A stretch of DNA of 64,000 nucleotides. Origin: Schistosoma mansoni. Lineage: Eukaryota > Platyhelminthes > Trematoda > Strigeidida > Schistosomatidae. Of this stretch, positions 36,287-48,230 are shown in pieces. Within the stretch, counting starts at the first letter, position 1; each line of letters opens with the position of its first letter. The stretch covers positions 27,223,951-27,287,950 of the forward strand of contig NC_031502.1 of assembly GCF_000237925.1 (NCBI RefSeq). Direction: 5' to 3'. The position numbers were made by a program, and so were the translations under genes. The notes under the pieces were generated by a model. It was not told the origin of the DNA. It saw only the letters and a list, made by a program, of their open reading frames with translations, and did no database searches.

Positions 36287-37417
36287 CTATTTCGCAGTCC
36301 ATATGAGACAATTGGAATCCCATGACCCAGTTGCAACACCTATGCCACTATCAGATACTGTTACACAAGAGACCCGGTTTTCGTGGGCGGACATGATTCC
36401 AACACGTTCTTCTCGTAGCAGATCCCAGACGTGACAGTTGAAGTCATCGTATCCAGCAAGTAACAGACGACCCGACTTTGAAATTGCCACACTACTACTA
36501 CCACAGTTAATGAAGTCATCAATATAGACACCAATTGCCTGATCAGCTCGTAGATCCCACAAATGACACGAGCCATCGTCGGAAGAAGAGGCGAAAGCAT
36601 AAGAATTGACGGGGAAAAAGTCCACACCATTAACATCCTGCTGGTGTCCTTCGAAGTACTGCATACCTTCGCCGCACCGAAGATCCCACAACCGACAAGT
36701 GCGGTCTGAAGATGCAGAAACAAACAAATTTGGCATCTGCTTCGAAACGGCAATGGCGTTAACATCATTTGAGTGTCCACGAAAACTTGTAGTGATTTTA
36801 GACTTTTCGATATCCCACAGTGCACAAGTTTTGTCACCAGAACAACTCAGTAATCGATTATCATCAATGAATCGGACACATGCGATGTAACCATTATGAC
36901 CAGTAAACTCGCGGACAAACTCTGCGGTGCCGTCCTGAGACTTTAAATTGAAATAAGATATGACATTATCTAATCCACCACTAGCAACAAAGTTCATAGA
37001 AGGGGAAAATGCACATCCAATGACCCAAGCTGTCTTCAAAGCAATCATATGAATTTTCTTTCCAGAAAATGTATCCCAAACGATTAATTTTCCATCTTGA
37101 GAAGCGGACAATAGTAACTGGTTGTCAGAAGCCCATTGGATAGACGTCACTTTAGCTAGATGACCTCGTAAATGTTTACGTACTTTGAACTTAATTCTAC
37201 CAAGTTCAGGTACGTTCTCAGTCATTTTGTAAAAGTCTGTATCTGCAACAGCTTTCTGTGCATCAGTAATTGAAGTTTTAAGATTCAGTATTTCTGCATC
37301 CAAAGCCTTTTCCTCTTCCGATATTTCTTCATTATATACTGCAGAGGCAATAGATCCAGCTCGGTTAGGAGCTTGCGCTAAATCTGAATTGTACGTGATT
37401 TGTTGAGCTACATCCAT
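36287..37417 (-). CDS. Heterotrimeric G-protein beta subunit (WD40)
   Basis: Single uninterrupted frame of 376 residues from ATG 37417 to TAG 36287-36289. An N-terminal helix (ISEEEKALDAEILNLKTSI) is typical of the coiled coil that binds G-gamma. Seven WD40 blades follow, with signatures SASQDGKLIVWD, SCSGDKTCALWD, SASSDRTCRLWD, SSSDDGSCHLWD, LLLAGYDDFNCHVWD and ATGSWDSNCLIW. Several are hallmarks of G-beta 1-4. Vertebrate G-beta 1-4 have 340 residues; this one has about 36 extra at the N-terminus. G-beta/gamma acts at the inner plasma membrane with G-alpha downstream of GPCRs. No intron interrupts the coding region; GTATGT just after the stop could be a donor in the 3' UTR. The exact paralogue cannot be named. 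Confidence 0.93.
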   Translation of the reverse strand: MDVAQQITYNSDLAQAPNRAGSIASAVYNEEISEEEKALDAEILNLKTSITDAQKAVADTDFYKMTENVPELGRIKFKVRKHLRGHLAKVTSIQWASDNQLLLSASQDGKLIVWDTFSGKKIHMIALKTAWVIGCAFSPSMNFVASGGLDNVISYFNLKSQDGTAEFVREFTGHNGYIACVRFIDDNRLLSCSGDKTCALWDIEKSKITTSFRGHSNDVNAIAVSKQMPNLFVSASSDRTCRLWDLRCGEGMQYFEGHQQDVNGVDFFPVNSYAFASSSDDGSCHLWDLRADQAIGVYIDDFINCGSSSVAISKSGRLLLAGYDDFNCHVWDLLREERVGIMSAHENRVSCVTVSDSGIGVATGSWDSNCLIWTAK

Positions 37418-37420
37418 CAC

Positions 37421-38440
37421 AGTAACTTTGAGGTATAGAACATATTACACAACAGGAGACAAAATATAAATCTGTAAGCCAAAATGTGTATTCAAATGCA
37501 TATTATGCATTAGCACAAAGCTGTTACGATTCCCATCACTATCGTAAACCAGAACACGACCGATATTAATGGCAGCTAGCTGGGTGCTGTATCAACTGAC
37601 TGGCTATTTTTGATGTTGTCCTTATATGTGGTAGAAAATCGATAAAAATTTTAACCAATCAGAATGAAATTATCCAAGGCGTTAGTCTGTCAAGGTTTGA
37701 AAGCTATGCTTAAATTGAGAAAATTTAGAGGTCAACATTTTCGTAATATAGACAGGTGGACAAGAGACACACATACCAATTAACTGAAAATAGAAAGGAA
37801 TATAAGGAAAACGGGAAAGTGAATTAGGCAGTTTGGTTTTAAGCTTTGGCTGTGATCGTGAGCCACCAACAGTCTTAGTAACGTATTTTTGTTAAGATCA
37901 TTATCTAATCCGAAGTAAAATTTACTGGGACTTTGTTTTAAACCTACCAAAATCTGTGAATTGTAAGAGTGGAATATTTGCTCAGATGACTAGTATATTT
38001 CATTTAGTTCTTAGTATCGGGTTACTTAAATGAGGTTAATAAACTACAGTTTACCAAATGTCTGCGTTTCCGTGTTATTACGCACAGTAAGAATAACATT
38101 AGTTTATCGTAAATCAAACAAGATAGATAAAGGTCTGGTTATTCCTAATGTTAAATAAAATGCTGACGCATTATAATTAGAATACTTATTTCCAATACTG
38201 TACGGTTTGTGAATCACCACGTTTTTCAAGCAATCTACAAAGAACTAACTTAAATCAGTAAGTGTTAATGTGTTTTATCTACTTAAATAAACGGGATTTA
38301 GTGCTTCGCATCAATTCCATTATTAAGATTGAATTATGGAAATTGTTCAGTTCAAAAATAGATTAAGTATGGAGTAACTCCAAATAGAAAATCGTTTTCT
38401 AGTAGTATAGGGTTTGTCGACAGTGTAAACCCACTACATT
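37421..38440. other. Upstream region of the G-beta gene, no gene seen
   Basis: About 1 kb between the G-beta start and the Penelope-like element. It should contain the promoter; no diagnostic element recognised. Confidence 0.45.
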
Positions 38441-39866
38441 TTCAGTGATGAAAGCCGGGAACTTCAGTTATCGAGCGAATCACGATATACCTAGATCAAT
38501 AAATCTCCATCCAGAAGTGTATATTTATGATTTCAGACAACTTAAGATATTGACAACCTTCATTCAATACTATCAGCGATTGACGTCTCTCAACTTGATC
38601 GTATTCCACCTTTCATGTCTCCTCGAAACATCCTCGAAATTCTCACTCATAGAGACCGCAGAATATATAGGGGAACAACTGATTGAAAATGAAATTGAAA
38701 CTACAGTTCCTATTAATGTCGTGAAAGAGTTATTACTGAAATGCACCATGAATGTGAATTTCAAATTCAACGGAAAAATATTTAGACAAACAGATGGTGC
38801 TGCAATGGGTTCACCTCTGGGCCCGATACTAACTGATATTTCTAGCCAAACTAGAGAACGGTCCACTAAAAAAGATTATTCAAAAATTCAAATTTTACTG
38901 TAGATATATGGATGACACATTCATCCTGTGTAAAGATAATATATCACAGCAAGACGTTCTTAGGCAGTTTAACGAAGTGCATCCAGCCATTCTGTTTACA
39001 TCGGAAGTAGAGAGTAATGGCCGAATAGTTTTTTTGGACGTTCTCTTAACTAAGAGAGCAGATGGATCGTTAAAAAGAAACTTAAACAGAAAAAAATACT
39101 TGGACTGGACAGTATACACATTTTCTTTAGCTTTGTACCTCTACAGTACAAACGAAACTTGATCAAAACCCTTAGTTACCGAATATGCACCATATGTTCT
39201 ACAGATATAGTTGAAGATGAGCTAAACACCTTGCATAATGCTCTGAGGGAGAACGGTTACCCGAGAAAGTTTATAATTAAATATATGATCACGAAAGTGA
39301 AAATAGGCAAAATTCAAACGGTCAAGAAGAAATCCCTGTTCATGCGCCTACAATTCAGAGGGGATGCGGCTAGCGAAATACTAACTCAGAGATTACGCAG
39401 ATCAATCCAAAAATCTTTCAGTGCCGGTGAACTACTTTTGATGTTTTCTACGCGCGCAATGGTGACACCGAGGCTTAAAGATGAATTACCTAGAATGATC
39501 ACCTCGTTTTGTATTTATCAGTTCGACTGCTCCTGTGGAGCAAGTTATATTGGTCGAAGCTCTTGGAATTTACATTTTCGTGCTCGCGAACACCTCCCAG
39601 CGCGGCTAAGCAAAGGTTTGGTGAAGAAAGTAAACAGCTCGATATTGGCCTACTTAGTACAAACTGGCCATAGTGCCAGTATAAGCCAATCCTTTTCAAT
39701 TATTTATAGGGTCAGTAATTTTTTGCCAAAGCTTGTCAGGCTTAAAGTCCTTCTTTATCTCTTCACATTCTCATTGTTATTGTGTGGCGCGTATGTATCT
39801 GGTGCCCCTTTGTACCAATATTTATGTGTTCATATAAATAAAACTAGGTTCAGGGATTTGGGATAG
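38440..39866 (+). mobile_element. Penelope-like element (RT plus GIY-YIG endonuclease), 5'-truncated
   Basis: RT motifs are in order. 38770-38835 gives IFRQTDGAAMGSPLGPIL. Around 38900 YMDDTFIL (catalytic YMDD) appears in the next frame. ESNGRIVFLDVLLTKRADGS follows at 39010. The ORF from 39159 continues TLSYRICTICS and ends in a GIY-YIG nuclease: CIYQFDCSCGASYIGRSSWN then FRAREHLP (39510-39600). The frame shifts twice, near 38840 and near 39130, so it is dead. Penelope-like elements prime from nicks made by the GIY-YIG domain and are a class apart from LINEs. Seven upstream palm residues and the usual N-terminus are missing or decayed. Confidence 0.88.
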
Positions 39867-39869
39867 AGT

Positions 39870-41920
39870 CAAAATATATTGGTCGTTTAGAGAACAATCA
39901 ACTGTTCGCGACTTATAAGAAAATTACCGATTATTATAATAAGTTTCAAGACATGAAATTAATGTGTTGTCCAAAGTGAAATAGGTGAGTGAAGTTCATA
40001 CATTTTAAGCAGTGAATCTTTATAAAATAATTAGATCTTCAGGTAACAGGTTCTCAACTTAGTTTGTGAAGTTGAATTCAGTATCATAGTTCTTCATTTA
40101 TGTACTGTATATCTAAACTACTGTACAACACATATCTACCATAAGCATTGACCTACAATTAGTAATCCTTAGGAGACTGTTATACTAGTTATTAGTTGAT
40201 GAATACATGTAATATTTTAATTAGATGACTCAGTCAAATTCTGAGTACTTGGGTAATAAATTCCTTAACTAAAACGTCTAAATACTAAAAATATTTGCAC
40301 TCTGAAAGGAAATAAGTATCCTCCCTATGATGTCTACTGAACTTAACAATTAGTCATCACACGTCTAGAACCTTCTGACAAGGGCCGATAGGTAAAAAAA
40401 CAAATATATGTTTCAGTGATGGGTTGCACTTCTCAGCCAATTAAGTTAATTTATGAATTTTGTAAATTACATGCACACATTTGACTATAGATTAAGTAGC
40501 GCTAACTACTGATAGCTTAATACATTCAAATTCATTTGTTGACCGGACTTCTAGAATGATACACGTCTCATTGTTATTTTTTATTTCATTATAATCAGTG
40601 GTGTATTCAACGGTTGGTAAACGAATAAATCTTCATCTACAGTCTTGTCTTTCTTACGTAGGCATATCATTCTTGCTTCACTGTTTGAAGCAGCAGCTTT
40701 GCCGCAATCATAACAAACAACGGTATCCATCATCTTATCAAGTTATTACAAATACCAGGTTAAATTGAAAATAAATGAAGACACACATAATGGGCCTCAG
40801 TTAATTCACACTCGTATTTTTAATTTAGATATTAGTTAATCAAGTGTACAGTCCTCATGATGGAAAGTGAAACTCTAACTAGTCGCATAAGATCTAGTGA
40901 GAAGTACTATTCTAAATTGAATCACACATGATTTGGTAAGCGAGAATGCATTTATACATCAAACAGCGCATTTCGGAAGGTAATATTTATCGTGCGACAG
41001 AGTGGAGTAATCACTTATAACACTAAAAGTCAGTAGATTGTTTTTAAGGCGGTTCTAACGCTATTTTATTATCTGTGATGGTAAAACTATCTGTGGACAA
41101 TATTCCTATGGAAAATCTAATTTAACTAGTAATTCTAGGGCAGAAAATCGAAAATTAAGGTTAGATCGATTATTGCCATAACCCTATTGGTCAATATGGT
41201 CACATGATAACATTTCTGAAATGAATCGAATAAGCCACTACTTTTTTGTATAGGTTCATCTAACAAAGCGATGTCGTGTCAGTGTTATCGGAAGTAAAAG
41301 GATAATAAAAACAACCAAATATCATATGTCTGCTGATCCCATGTGGTCAGATTTCAGTCAGTGGTCGAACAAAAACAACATCTGACCTAATCTTCATTTA
41401 TATTTCCCAAAGTGCACAAATTTTTGTTGGTCTACCTATAAATAAATTCATTATTGTTCGACATCCTAAATGTATGTTTTTGTACTGGAATTTAAAATGT
41501 TGTTTTGACGTTTGTAGTAGGCTGTTTGTTTCTGTTGTCTTCTATTACATGATCTTTGTAATATGGATTGAATAGAAGCAAAATTTTTCTGGCACTCTGT
41601 GACTCATATCAGTTAACTGTCTGAGGTTAATCCTCACTTCATTTAGAATCTCCTTTTACCGTTTCTCTGTTTTACACACAAAAGATGCATGAAAAGAAAT
41701 TCCCTTAAACATTATTCAAAAGCAAATTGTGGGTTATTGATCACTATCAGCACTATTGTAATATTGATTAAAAATCGGGATTGTTCTTTGGCTGCTTTGT
41801 AGCCATTCATCTAAAACTGCTTCGAAATTGTGAATTGACTGTGACTAATAGCTTAAACTTCAAACCATTAATTTAGCCTCTCCATAATCCTAAATCTGTA
41901 AATTCTGAGTTATATGCAAG
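39870..41920. other. Intergenic, no supported gene
   Basis: AT-rich, no open frame worth annotating and no repeat recognised. No hammerhead or terminal repeat of the Penelope-like element was seen just downstream. Confidence 0.45.
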
Positions 41921-41929
41921 CTTACTTAC

Positions 41930-42150
41930 CTACGCCTGTTACTCCCAATAGAGCATAGGCCTCCAACCAGCATTCTCCAACCCACTCTATCCTGGGCCTT
42001 CCTTTCTAGTTCTATCCAATTTTTGTTCATTTTTCTAATGTCTTTCTCCATTTCTCGGCGCAATTGTTCTTTGGTCATCCTCTTTTCCTTTGGCCTTCAG
42101 GATTCCATGTGAGGGCTTGCCTTAAGACTCAGTTGGCTGTTTCCTTACTT
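41930..42150 (-). mobile_element. RTE-like LINE 3' tail fragment
   Basis: The minus strand reads [12 protein letters not shown], then [20 protein letters not shown] and [20 protein letters not shown] before a TAA stop (41936-41938) and TAAG repeats. This is the C-terminus of the same RTE-like family seen at 58.25-61.02 kb ([16 protein letters not shown]). One stop replaces the arginine codon of RGRPKN. Confidence 0.82.
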
Positions 42151-42159
42151 CAAAGCTGT

Positions 42160-44245
42160 TCTTTGACAGTCATTCATTTTTAGTTGGTTCTTAAATAATT
42201 GAGGTTTATCGGCCAATTGTTGTAGTATGACTGTCTTTCGTTGTTGGTCCGTCATTTCTTCACCTGTGGTGGTTGCCCCTTGTTCACTTCATTACCTTTA
42301 AGTGCGTGTTTATTCAATTCTGGCCGTTATTGTTTGATCATTAATTATTCCCTGATGTTCGTTTGCTGTCAGATTTTGTTCTCATTGCTTAGTTTTTAAC
42401 TGTTCAAAGTCGATTTTAGTTAGACATTTATTAGTTAGTTGTTTTTTTATTGCATTTTTGTTGTATGTTATTTTTTGTTGGTGATTAGCAGGTGGATGTT
42501 GGTTTCTACACGTTAATTCCCTATTAAACAATTTTACTAAAGGTTATCAGAAAATCGAGGAAAATATTTGATGAAGCTTTAGGAAAACACACTAAACTGA
42601 ACATTTCCTCATTTACGTTTTTTATTCATGACTCAGCAACATTTTTCGAGAAGCAAAATAAATATGCAGAATACTTACTTAAGTAATTTGTACATACTAC
42701 AACAAAATAAACTGTTCACCCATTATTTATACAAAAGTAGTTGATTTAAAGAGTTGTGTTGTTATTCTGGAACTATTTGTAGTTTCGATAGTATTTTCTG
42801 TCAGCAGGTACACAAAATGTTTTGACCGGTTACAAAAATAGGAGCGACACTATTTACTACATGATTAAAAGCTTACTATTACGCCTGAAACAGAGAAAAC
42901 GAGTGATGGTGAATTATTTTGAATATTATGTTTACACAAGTATACATCTAAGATGGAAACACCAGTAGCTTTCATTTGGACGAAGCTCGTGCAGCTAAAG
43001 AAAGCAACATTTACCGAGATTCTAACTGCAATATACATTGCTTTGAACACATTTATCTACTAATTATATGATTACAGAATACAATTTTCATCAACACTGT
43101 CATTAGCTGTTCTGTGATATTTAACCAGCTAAACAATTTCCTAGATGATAAATAAATTTTAGAGCTTTATGGTCTGTAATGATAATGAAATCCTCTTCAA
43201 ACACGCACTTACGAAACCCCTTAACTATTAAAAGATAGTTAATCGGTTTCGCTGAGTTTGTGGATAACCTTTTCCAGTAATAGTAAGTTTTTCTTCATCA
43301 ACGCCAGCAACTGCTGACAGACGTAGTGTTCTGAGAATTTTCTGAGATGGTGCATTTGCAAGTGAAGCTCGAAGTTTTTGGGTCCATTTTAGAACCCTTA
43401 CTATTGATTAAATATATCTAAGGCGTTCGAAACTAAATACGAATGACACTACCTTTTTTTTGGAAATTCGATACCCCTGATACCTTTATAGTTGGTATCT
43501 TTTAGAGAAATTAGGGTAATTCAGGATTTGACATTGTACGAGGTGAGTTCCCATCCCACTGCTGAAAATACTCAGCAATCAAATCTGGAAATTTCCTTCG
43601 AAGTTAAAAAAGAAAGTTCTTTAAATTTTTAGATATTGATGACCTAGTTTCACTTGCTAGAAACTGAGAAATCATATATTTGCAATTTGCAGCTCCAATA
43701 TGCGAACTACAGCATTCACAGACAAGAAGTTTGTATCCTTCAATTCTTGATACAGAAGCCAGTGAGTTCTATCAGATAATCGAAATATAATGACTTTGGA
43801 TCCATAACTGAAATTATAAACTCAATGTTACCAGTGTTAACAATTAAATCGTGAAGTGGGCACCCACAAACGTGAGATGGATCGAGTCCAGGGCCTTAAG
43901 GTCACGGGGTGGACGCTTGAACGTTGGAACATGAATTTGGTATCTAATGCCTTACATTCCTACCTTCTATCAGTTCGTGATTAGCACAACTGATGTAAAA
44001 TGACGGTAACTGCCTTATTTTCAACATGACTGAACTCCGGGAATTACCTGTCAGAGTTAGTCACCAGTTGGCACATCATTGCTAGCCTACGGATTCGTTA
44101 AAACTCCTGAATTTAGTAGTTTAGATCAAAGACTGGCTTTTGCGAGACAACTACTGAAAATCATGAAGCACTGGATATCTGTTTCTTTCTAGTATGAAAT
44201 CCAAGGGTTCTAGCAAGAATTCGTCACCATTTATTAGAGAATTAT
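42160..44245. other. Intergenic with weak gypsy traces
   Basis: No host gene supported. On the minus strand 43250-43130 reads FEEDFIIITDHKALKF, like a gypsy RNase H motif (TDHKAL). Upstream, at about 43430-43250, a 60-codon open stretch reads KWTQKLRASLANAPSQKIL and VAGVDEEKLTITGKGYPQTQ, which I do not recognise. The rest looks non-coding. Confidence 0.4.
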
Positions 44246-44249
44246 AGCA

Positions 44250-44703
44250 TTATCAGAAGGGGATTTTGTGGAGATTTTAGTAATTTTATAGTTGAATTCA
44301 TGAGTCAATTGAAGCTAGACCACCATCGAAAATCTGGAAGCACTGAACGGTCGTTTCGTCCTATTGTGGGACTCCTCAGCAGTACGCATCCACGATCCCA
44401 CCTTGCGAGATTCGAACCTAGGACCTATCAGTCTCGCGCACGAGCGCTTAACCTCCAGACTACTGAGCCGGCATCCAATGGTGTTATGTCTAACTTCAAC
44501 CAATCCACGAAGTTGAGCAACCATTTAACAATGTCTTCAGTAAGTTACATCTCACAACAGACCTGGTTGGACTCCACCGGTCACTGCTTCTCACTAGAAC
44601 TCCAGGAAATACCTCATGGAGCCAGTCACTAGTGAGCATATGATTATTATCAGAAGGGGTTTTGTGGAGATTTTAGTAATTTTATAGTTGAATTCATGAG
44701 TCA
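44250..44703 (-). mobile_element. tRNA-derived SINE with hammerhead ribozyme, copy 2
   Basis: Same unit as at 8.2-8.64 kb, on the minus strand. Direct repeats of about 57 bp bound it (44250-44307 and 44647-44703, period 397), so just over one unit is present. B box at 44407-44418 and A box near 44460-44471 (both minus strand) mark the tRNA-like part. The hammerhead is at 44340-44385. Confidence 0.82.
44340..44385 (-). ncRNA. Hammerhead ribozyme, type I (variant)
   Basis: Minus strand: stem I GTACTG/CAGTGC (one G-T pair), core CTGAGGA (44373-44379), stem II GTCC/GGAC, GAA, three-pair stem III ACG/CGT with a two-base loop. The cleavage-site base is T (complement of 44346) instead of C. GUU is permitted by the NUH rule but usually slower than GUC. 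A second substitution lies in the stem III loop. Confidence 0.8.
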
Positions 44704-44709
44704 TTGAAT

Positions 44710-45740
44710 GAGACCGTTGCAAAAGGTTTTTTCTCCAATGAGTATCACTATCATTGTTCGGAGTTTCGATCCTGCTTTCACCACTGATATCGAATAATTG
44801 TATCAAAAGTTATAGGACACCCTATCATTATTCTTTTCTTAATTTCGTCGATATTTCACTCCAATGTGCTAATAAGTTATTGTAGCTAACGCATATTCAA
44901 TGACATCCATCAATTGATTAATATATCTTAGGTAAGGGTAGGAATGAAAAACTCTCATTTCAGTTCCAAACTGAGTAGTATAAAATATGCACCCTTCACC
45001 CAATACGAGAGTTTCAAAAGCATATTAATCATCATTAAGTATATACGAGTTTATCATTGATTAGTAGCTGACTATTAAATAATTGGACAGGTTACTAGTA
45101 AATCCGTAACCATATATGTAGTGATCTGTAATAAAACAAGAAAGACTATTTAATGACGATACGACTTAAGTTACTGTGATTGTGTTTCTAAACATCGTTA
45201 ACACATGATAGTCGGTCAATGAACAATATGGTACGACTATCATTAATATGACTGTTTATAGGATATGTAAGAGGTTGCTTAATGATAAGGTAACACAAAG
45301 TAGAACCTGATAGAGGACACATTTTTGGTGAATCAAATGTAGTTACTTTGAGTGCTCTTTTAACAGAGGAGAAAAAATGGCTAATTATGCCAGTAAATGG
45401 ACCGGCCGGTTGAATCATTTCTACTAACATTAGAAATTCACATGAGATAATTATTAGAAATTAACTTTACGAAGCGAGAATAATTTACGCAGCATATATT
45501 CAGAAATTATCAATATTTGTTTTGAATTTAGCCGATAACATCTACGTCATGTTTAGGCCTCAAAAAAAGCCACTAGCAGTAAATGGCTTAATTTCTAATA
45601 CACACATCACCGGATTCTCAGATGAATGTTTTGACTAAAGAACATGAGAATGTTTTTTCAAATGATTTCTGTATGAATTTTACGATTATATGTCGAAATA
45701 CTGACCAATGGCCCTAAAAGTAAGTTTAGCTGCTGAGTAT
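44710..45740. other. Intergenic, no supported gene
   Basis: An 80-codon minus-strand frame (45188-45430) has no recognisable domain. Nothing else seen. Confidence 0.4.
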
Positions 45741-46210
45741 GGAGATCATGGGGAGTCAGTCAGTCAGTCACAACGTAGAACTTCGTACGTACGTACATCA
45801 GTCCGAGTTGCCATACCACATTAGCACAGAGATGAAGTTGTCGACTCAAATCCCATAGTGGTAGAAGTAGTAAGAGTATAAGCAATAATGTGAAAGATTA
45901 GGGTTTGAAGATGTTATTGAAGGAGTATAATACAGTGAAATAAATTTGAAAAGAGAAAAAGGATAGGGACATGAGGAATTCAGAAGATTAGAATTTGATA
46001 GAACACGAAGAGTGGATGCACCTCCGCCATTGCAAACGATTTTGAGCCATGTCATTCGAGGTCTCTAACCACCGATTGCTATCATCTCGCGAATCCCAAC
46101 CAGGTAGTCTACACCTACCAGCACGGCTCAGTCCACTTGTCAGCGACTTCATGGATTTATGCCAAGTTTTGGTCTGGCCGCCCCTAGCTTTCTTCCAACC
46201 TACTCCTCTA

Positions 46211-48025
46211 TCATAAAACATCGCACATCGGGACAGTCGGTGGTTGGTTGGGCATACGTAACACGTGTCCCAGCCATCTCAACTGATGAAGTTTCACTAC
46301 TTCATCAATTGATTTGCCATCCTTACCTAGTACCCCTTTCCTAACAACTGTATTACTTACCCGGTGGTCCCAGGATATACGAGCAATGCGTCGAAGACAC
46401 CTATGATCGAACACTAGTAGCCTACGAATATCCTCTACTCTTATCGGCCATGTTTCACTGCCATAAAGTAGGACGGACCGAACTGCTGCACAGTAAACCT
46501 GTCCTTTGGTTGCTAGACGGATATCTCGCCTACTCCATAAATGACGCAAGTTGGCGAAAGCTAGACGAGCCTTCTGTATCCGTGCTGAGATTTCGTCACA
46601 CACCAGACCACATGGATTGATGAGACTCCCAAGATAAGTGAAGTGATCAACACGCTCAACTACTTCACTCCCTATCATTAGTTCAGGTGTCGATGCAACC
46701 CAATCCTGAAGTAACATTTTGCACTTTGAGGGAGAGAATCGCATCCCGAACATACCTGCATTGTTGCTTATAGTGGTCAGAAGGCTCTGCATTTTGTCAG
46801 CGTCTTCACCAAATAAAACTATGTCGTCGGCGTATTCTATGTCAACAAGTGAGCCTCCCAGTAAAAGTTCAACTCCTAGAGATTGAGACGATGAAAGAGT
46901 TATCTCTAAAAGCATGTCAACGACAAAGTTAAACAAGAATGGGGAGAGTGGACAGCCCTGACGAACACCATTTGAGGTGATCAATTCTGATGACAGTTCG
47001 CCATAGGCTCTAACTCCACCAGTTGTGTTTGAGTAGAGAGCCTTTATGAGGTTAATGTACTTCTTTGGTACTCCTTTCAGTGACAAACATTGCTAAAGAA
47101 CCTCACAATCAACGGAGTCAAATGCCGCCTTCAGGTCAAGAAATACTATGACTTTGGGACGTCTGAATGCATGTCTATGTTCTAGGACCTGACGTAGAGT
47201 GAATATCTGGTCTATGCAACCATATCCAGGTCGAAAACCAGCCTGGTTTTCTCTAGTCTGCTCTTCACGAGCTTTGGTTAGGCGTCCAAGTATTATTGAA
47301 GCTAATATTTTAGACACTATATTAGTCAAACTGATCCCTCTGTGATTGTCACAAGAGGACTTTTGTCCTTTCTTATAGACTGGCACAATTAGTGATTGGG
47401 ACCAGTCAGATGGAATTACGTCCAGTTCCCAGATTCTACCTAAGACCTCAGTCGATCTCGCTGCTAGTACTGGACCGCCATCCTCAAAAATCTCAGGAGC
47501 AAACTTGTCAGGGCCTGCGGCTCTCCCTCGCTTTAGATTTCCTATAGCTTTTTCAACCTCGTAGAGATTTGGAGGACTTACATCAACTTTCCATTCAGGA
47601 CGACTAGGGATCGTGGGTAACTGAAGTGTGGCTGAAGGCCAGTTGGACTGATCCCTAAAGTGTTCTGCCCATCGATCCAATCTCCTGGATTGAGAATAAA
47701 TGATATGTCCACCTTTATCTGAGGTGGTTTCACTGATACTGGGGTTCCTAATACCGGTTTCTTTAACAAATCTGAATAGCTGTCTGCTGTTACCTATTGC
47801 CGCTGCCTTTTCCATCTCTCTTGCTTTCGCTACCCACCACTGTTCACGATCATTGCATAGGCTTCTTATTAGCCTTCGCTTAAGCTGACTCCGCTCTTCG
47901 TTATGTTCAGAGCCAGGTGGGATGAGTTTTCGAGCGACTATCAGTGTGGTAGATGCTGCTGAGATCCAGTGTTTCTCCCTAAACTTATGGTTTACCGTAC
48001 TGGCAGATATCACTGCTGTTCTCAC
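46211..48025 (-). pseudogene. LINE reverse transcriptase (one in-frame stop)
   Basis: Two long segments, 48025-47093 and 47086-46211, are joined by a single TAG after DSVDCEVL. Motifs: KRGRAAGPDKFAPEIF, VPVYKKGQKSSCDNHRGISL, ENQAGFRPGYGCIDQIFTLR, VIVFLDLKAAFDSVD (first catalytic Asp), GVRQGCPLSPFLFNFVVDML, VDIEYADDIVLFGE (YADD), VDHFTYLGSLI and LRWLGHVLRMP. All catalytic residues are kept, which speaks for recent inactivation. A shift near 46240 separates the last 75 residues (46221-45988). Confidence 0.9.
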
Positions 48026-48230
48026 AGCTTTTCAGAGGTCGTTCCACGGTGCCTCGGGATGGGCACATTTTACAAGGCTGCCTAACTGTTTTTCTAGTTG
48101 TTCCTGAAATGTATTCTTAGCTTGCCTATCATTAAGTAGAACCCTTAGAGGCTTCCCCTGCAGTGTCTTTCCTACGTCCGGTAAGACGCAGACAGATACG
48201 TGCTCGCACTAGAGCATGATCTGAATCTAA

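Noticed and set aside
36361-36890. 158- and 94-codon frames in other phases
   Set aside because: Shadows of the G-beta gene, whose own frame is complete and conserved.
47700-48107. Plus-strand frames of about 60 codons
   Set aside because: Antisense shadows of the LINE reverse transcriptase.
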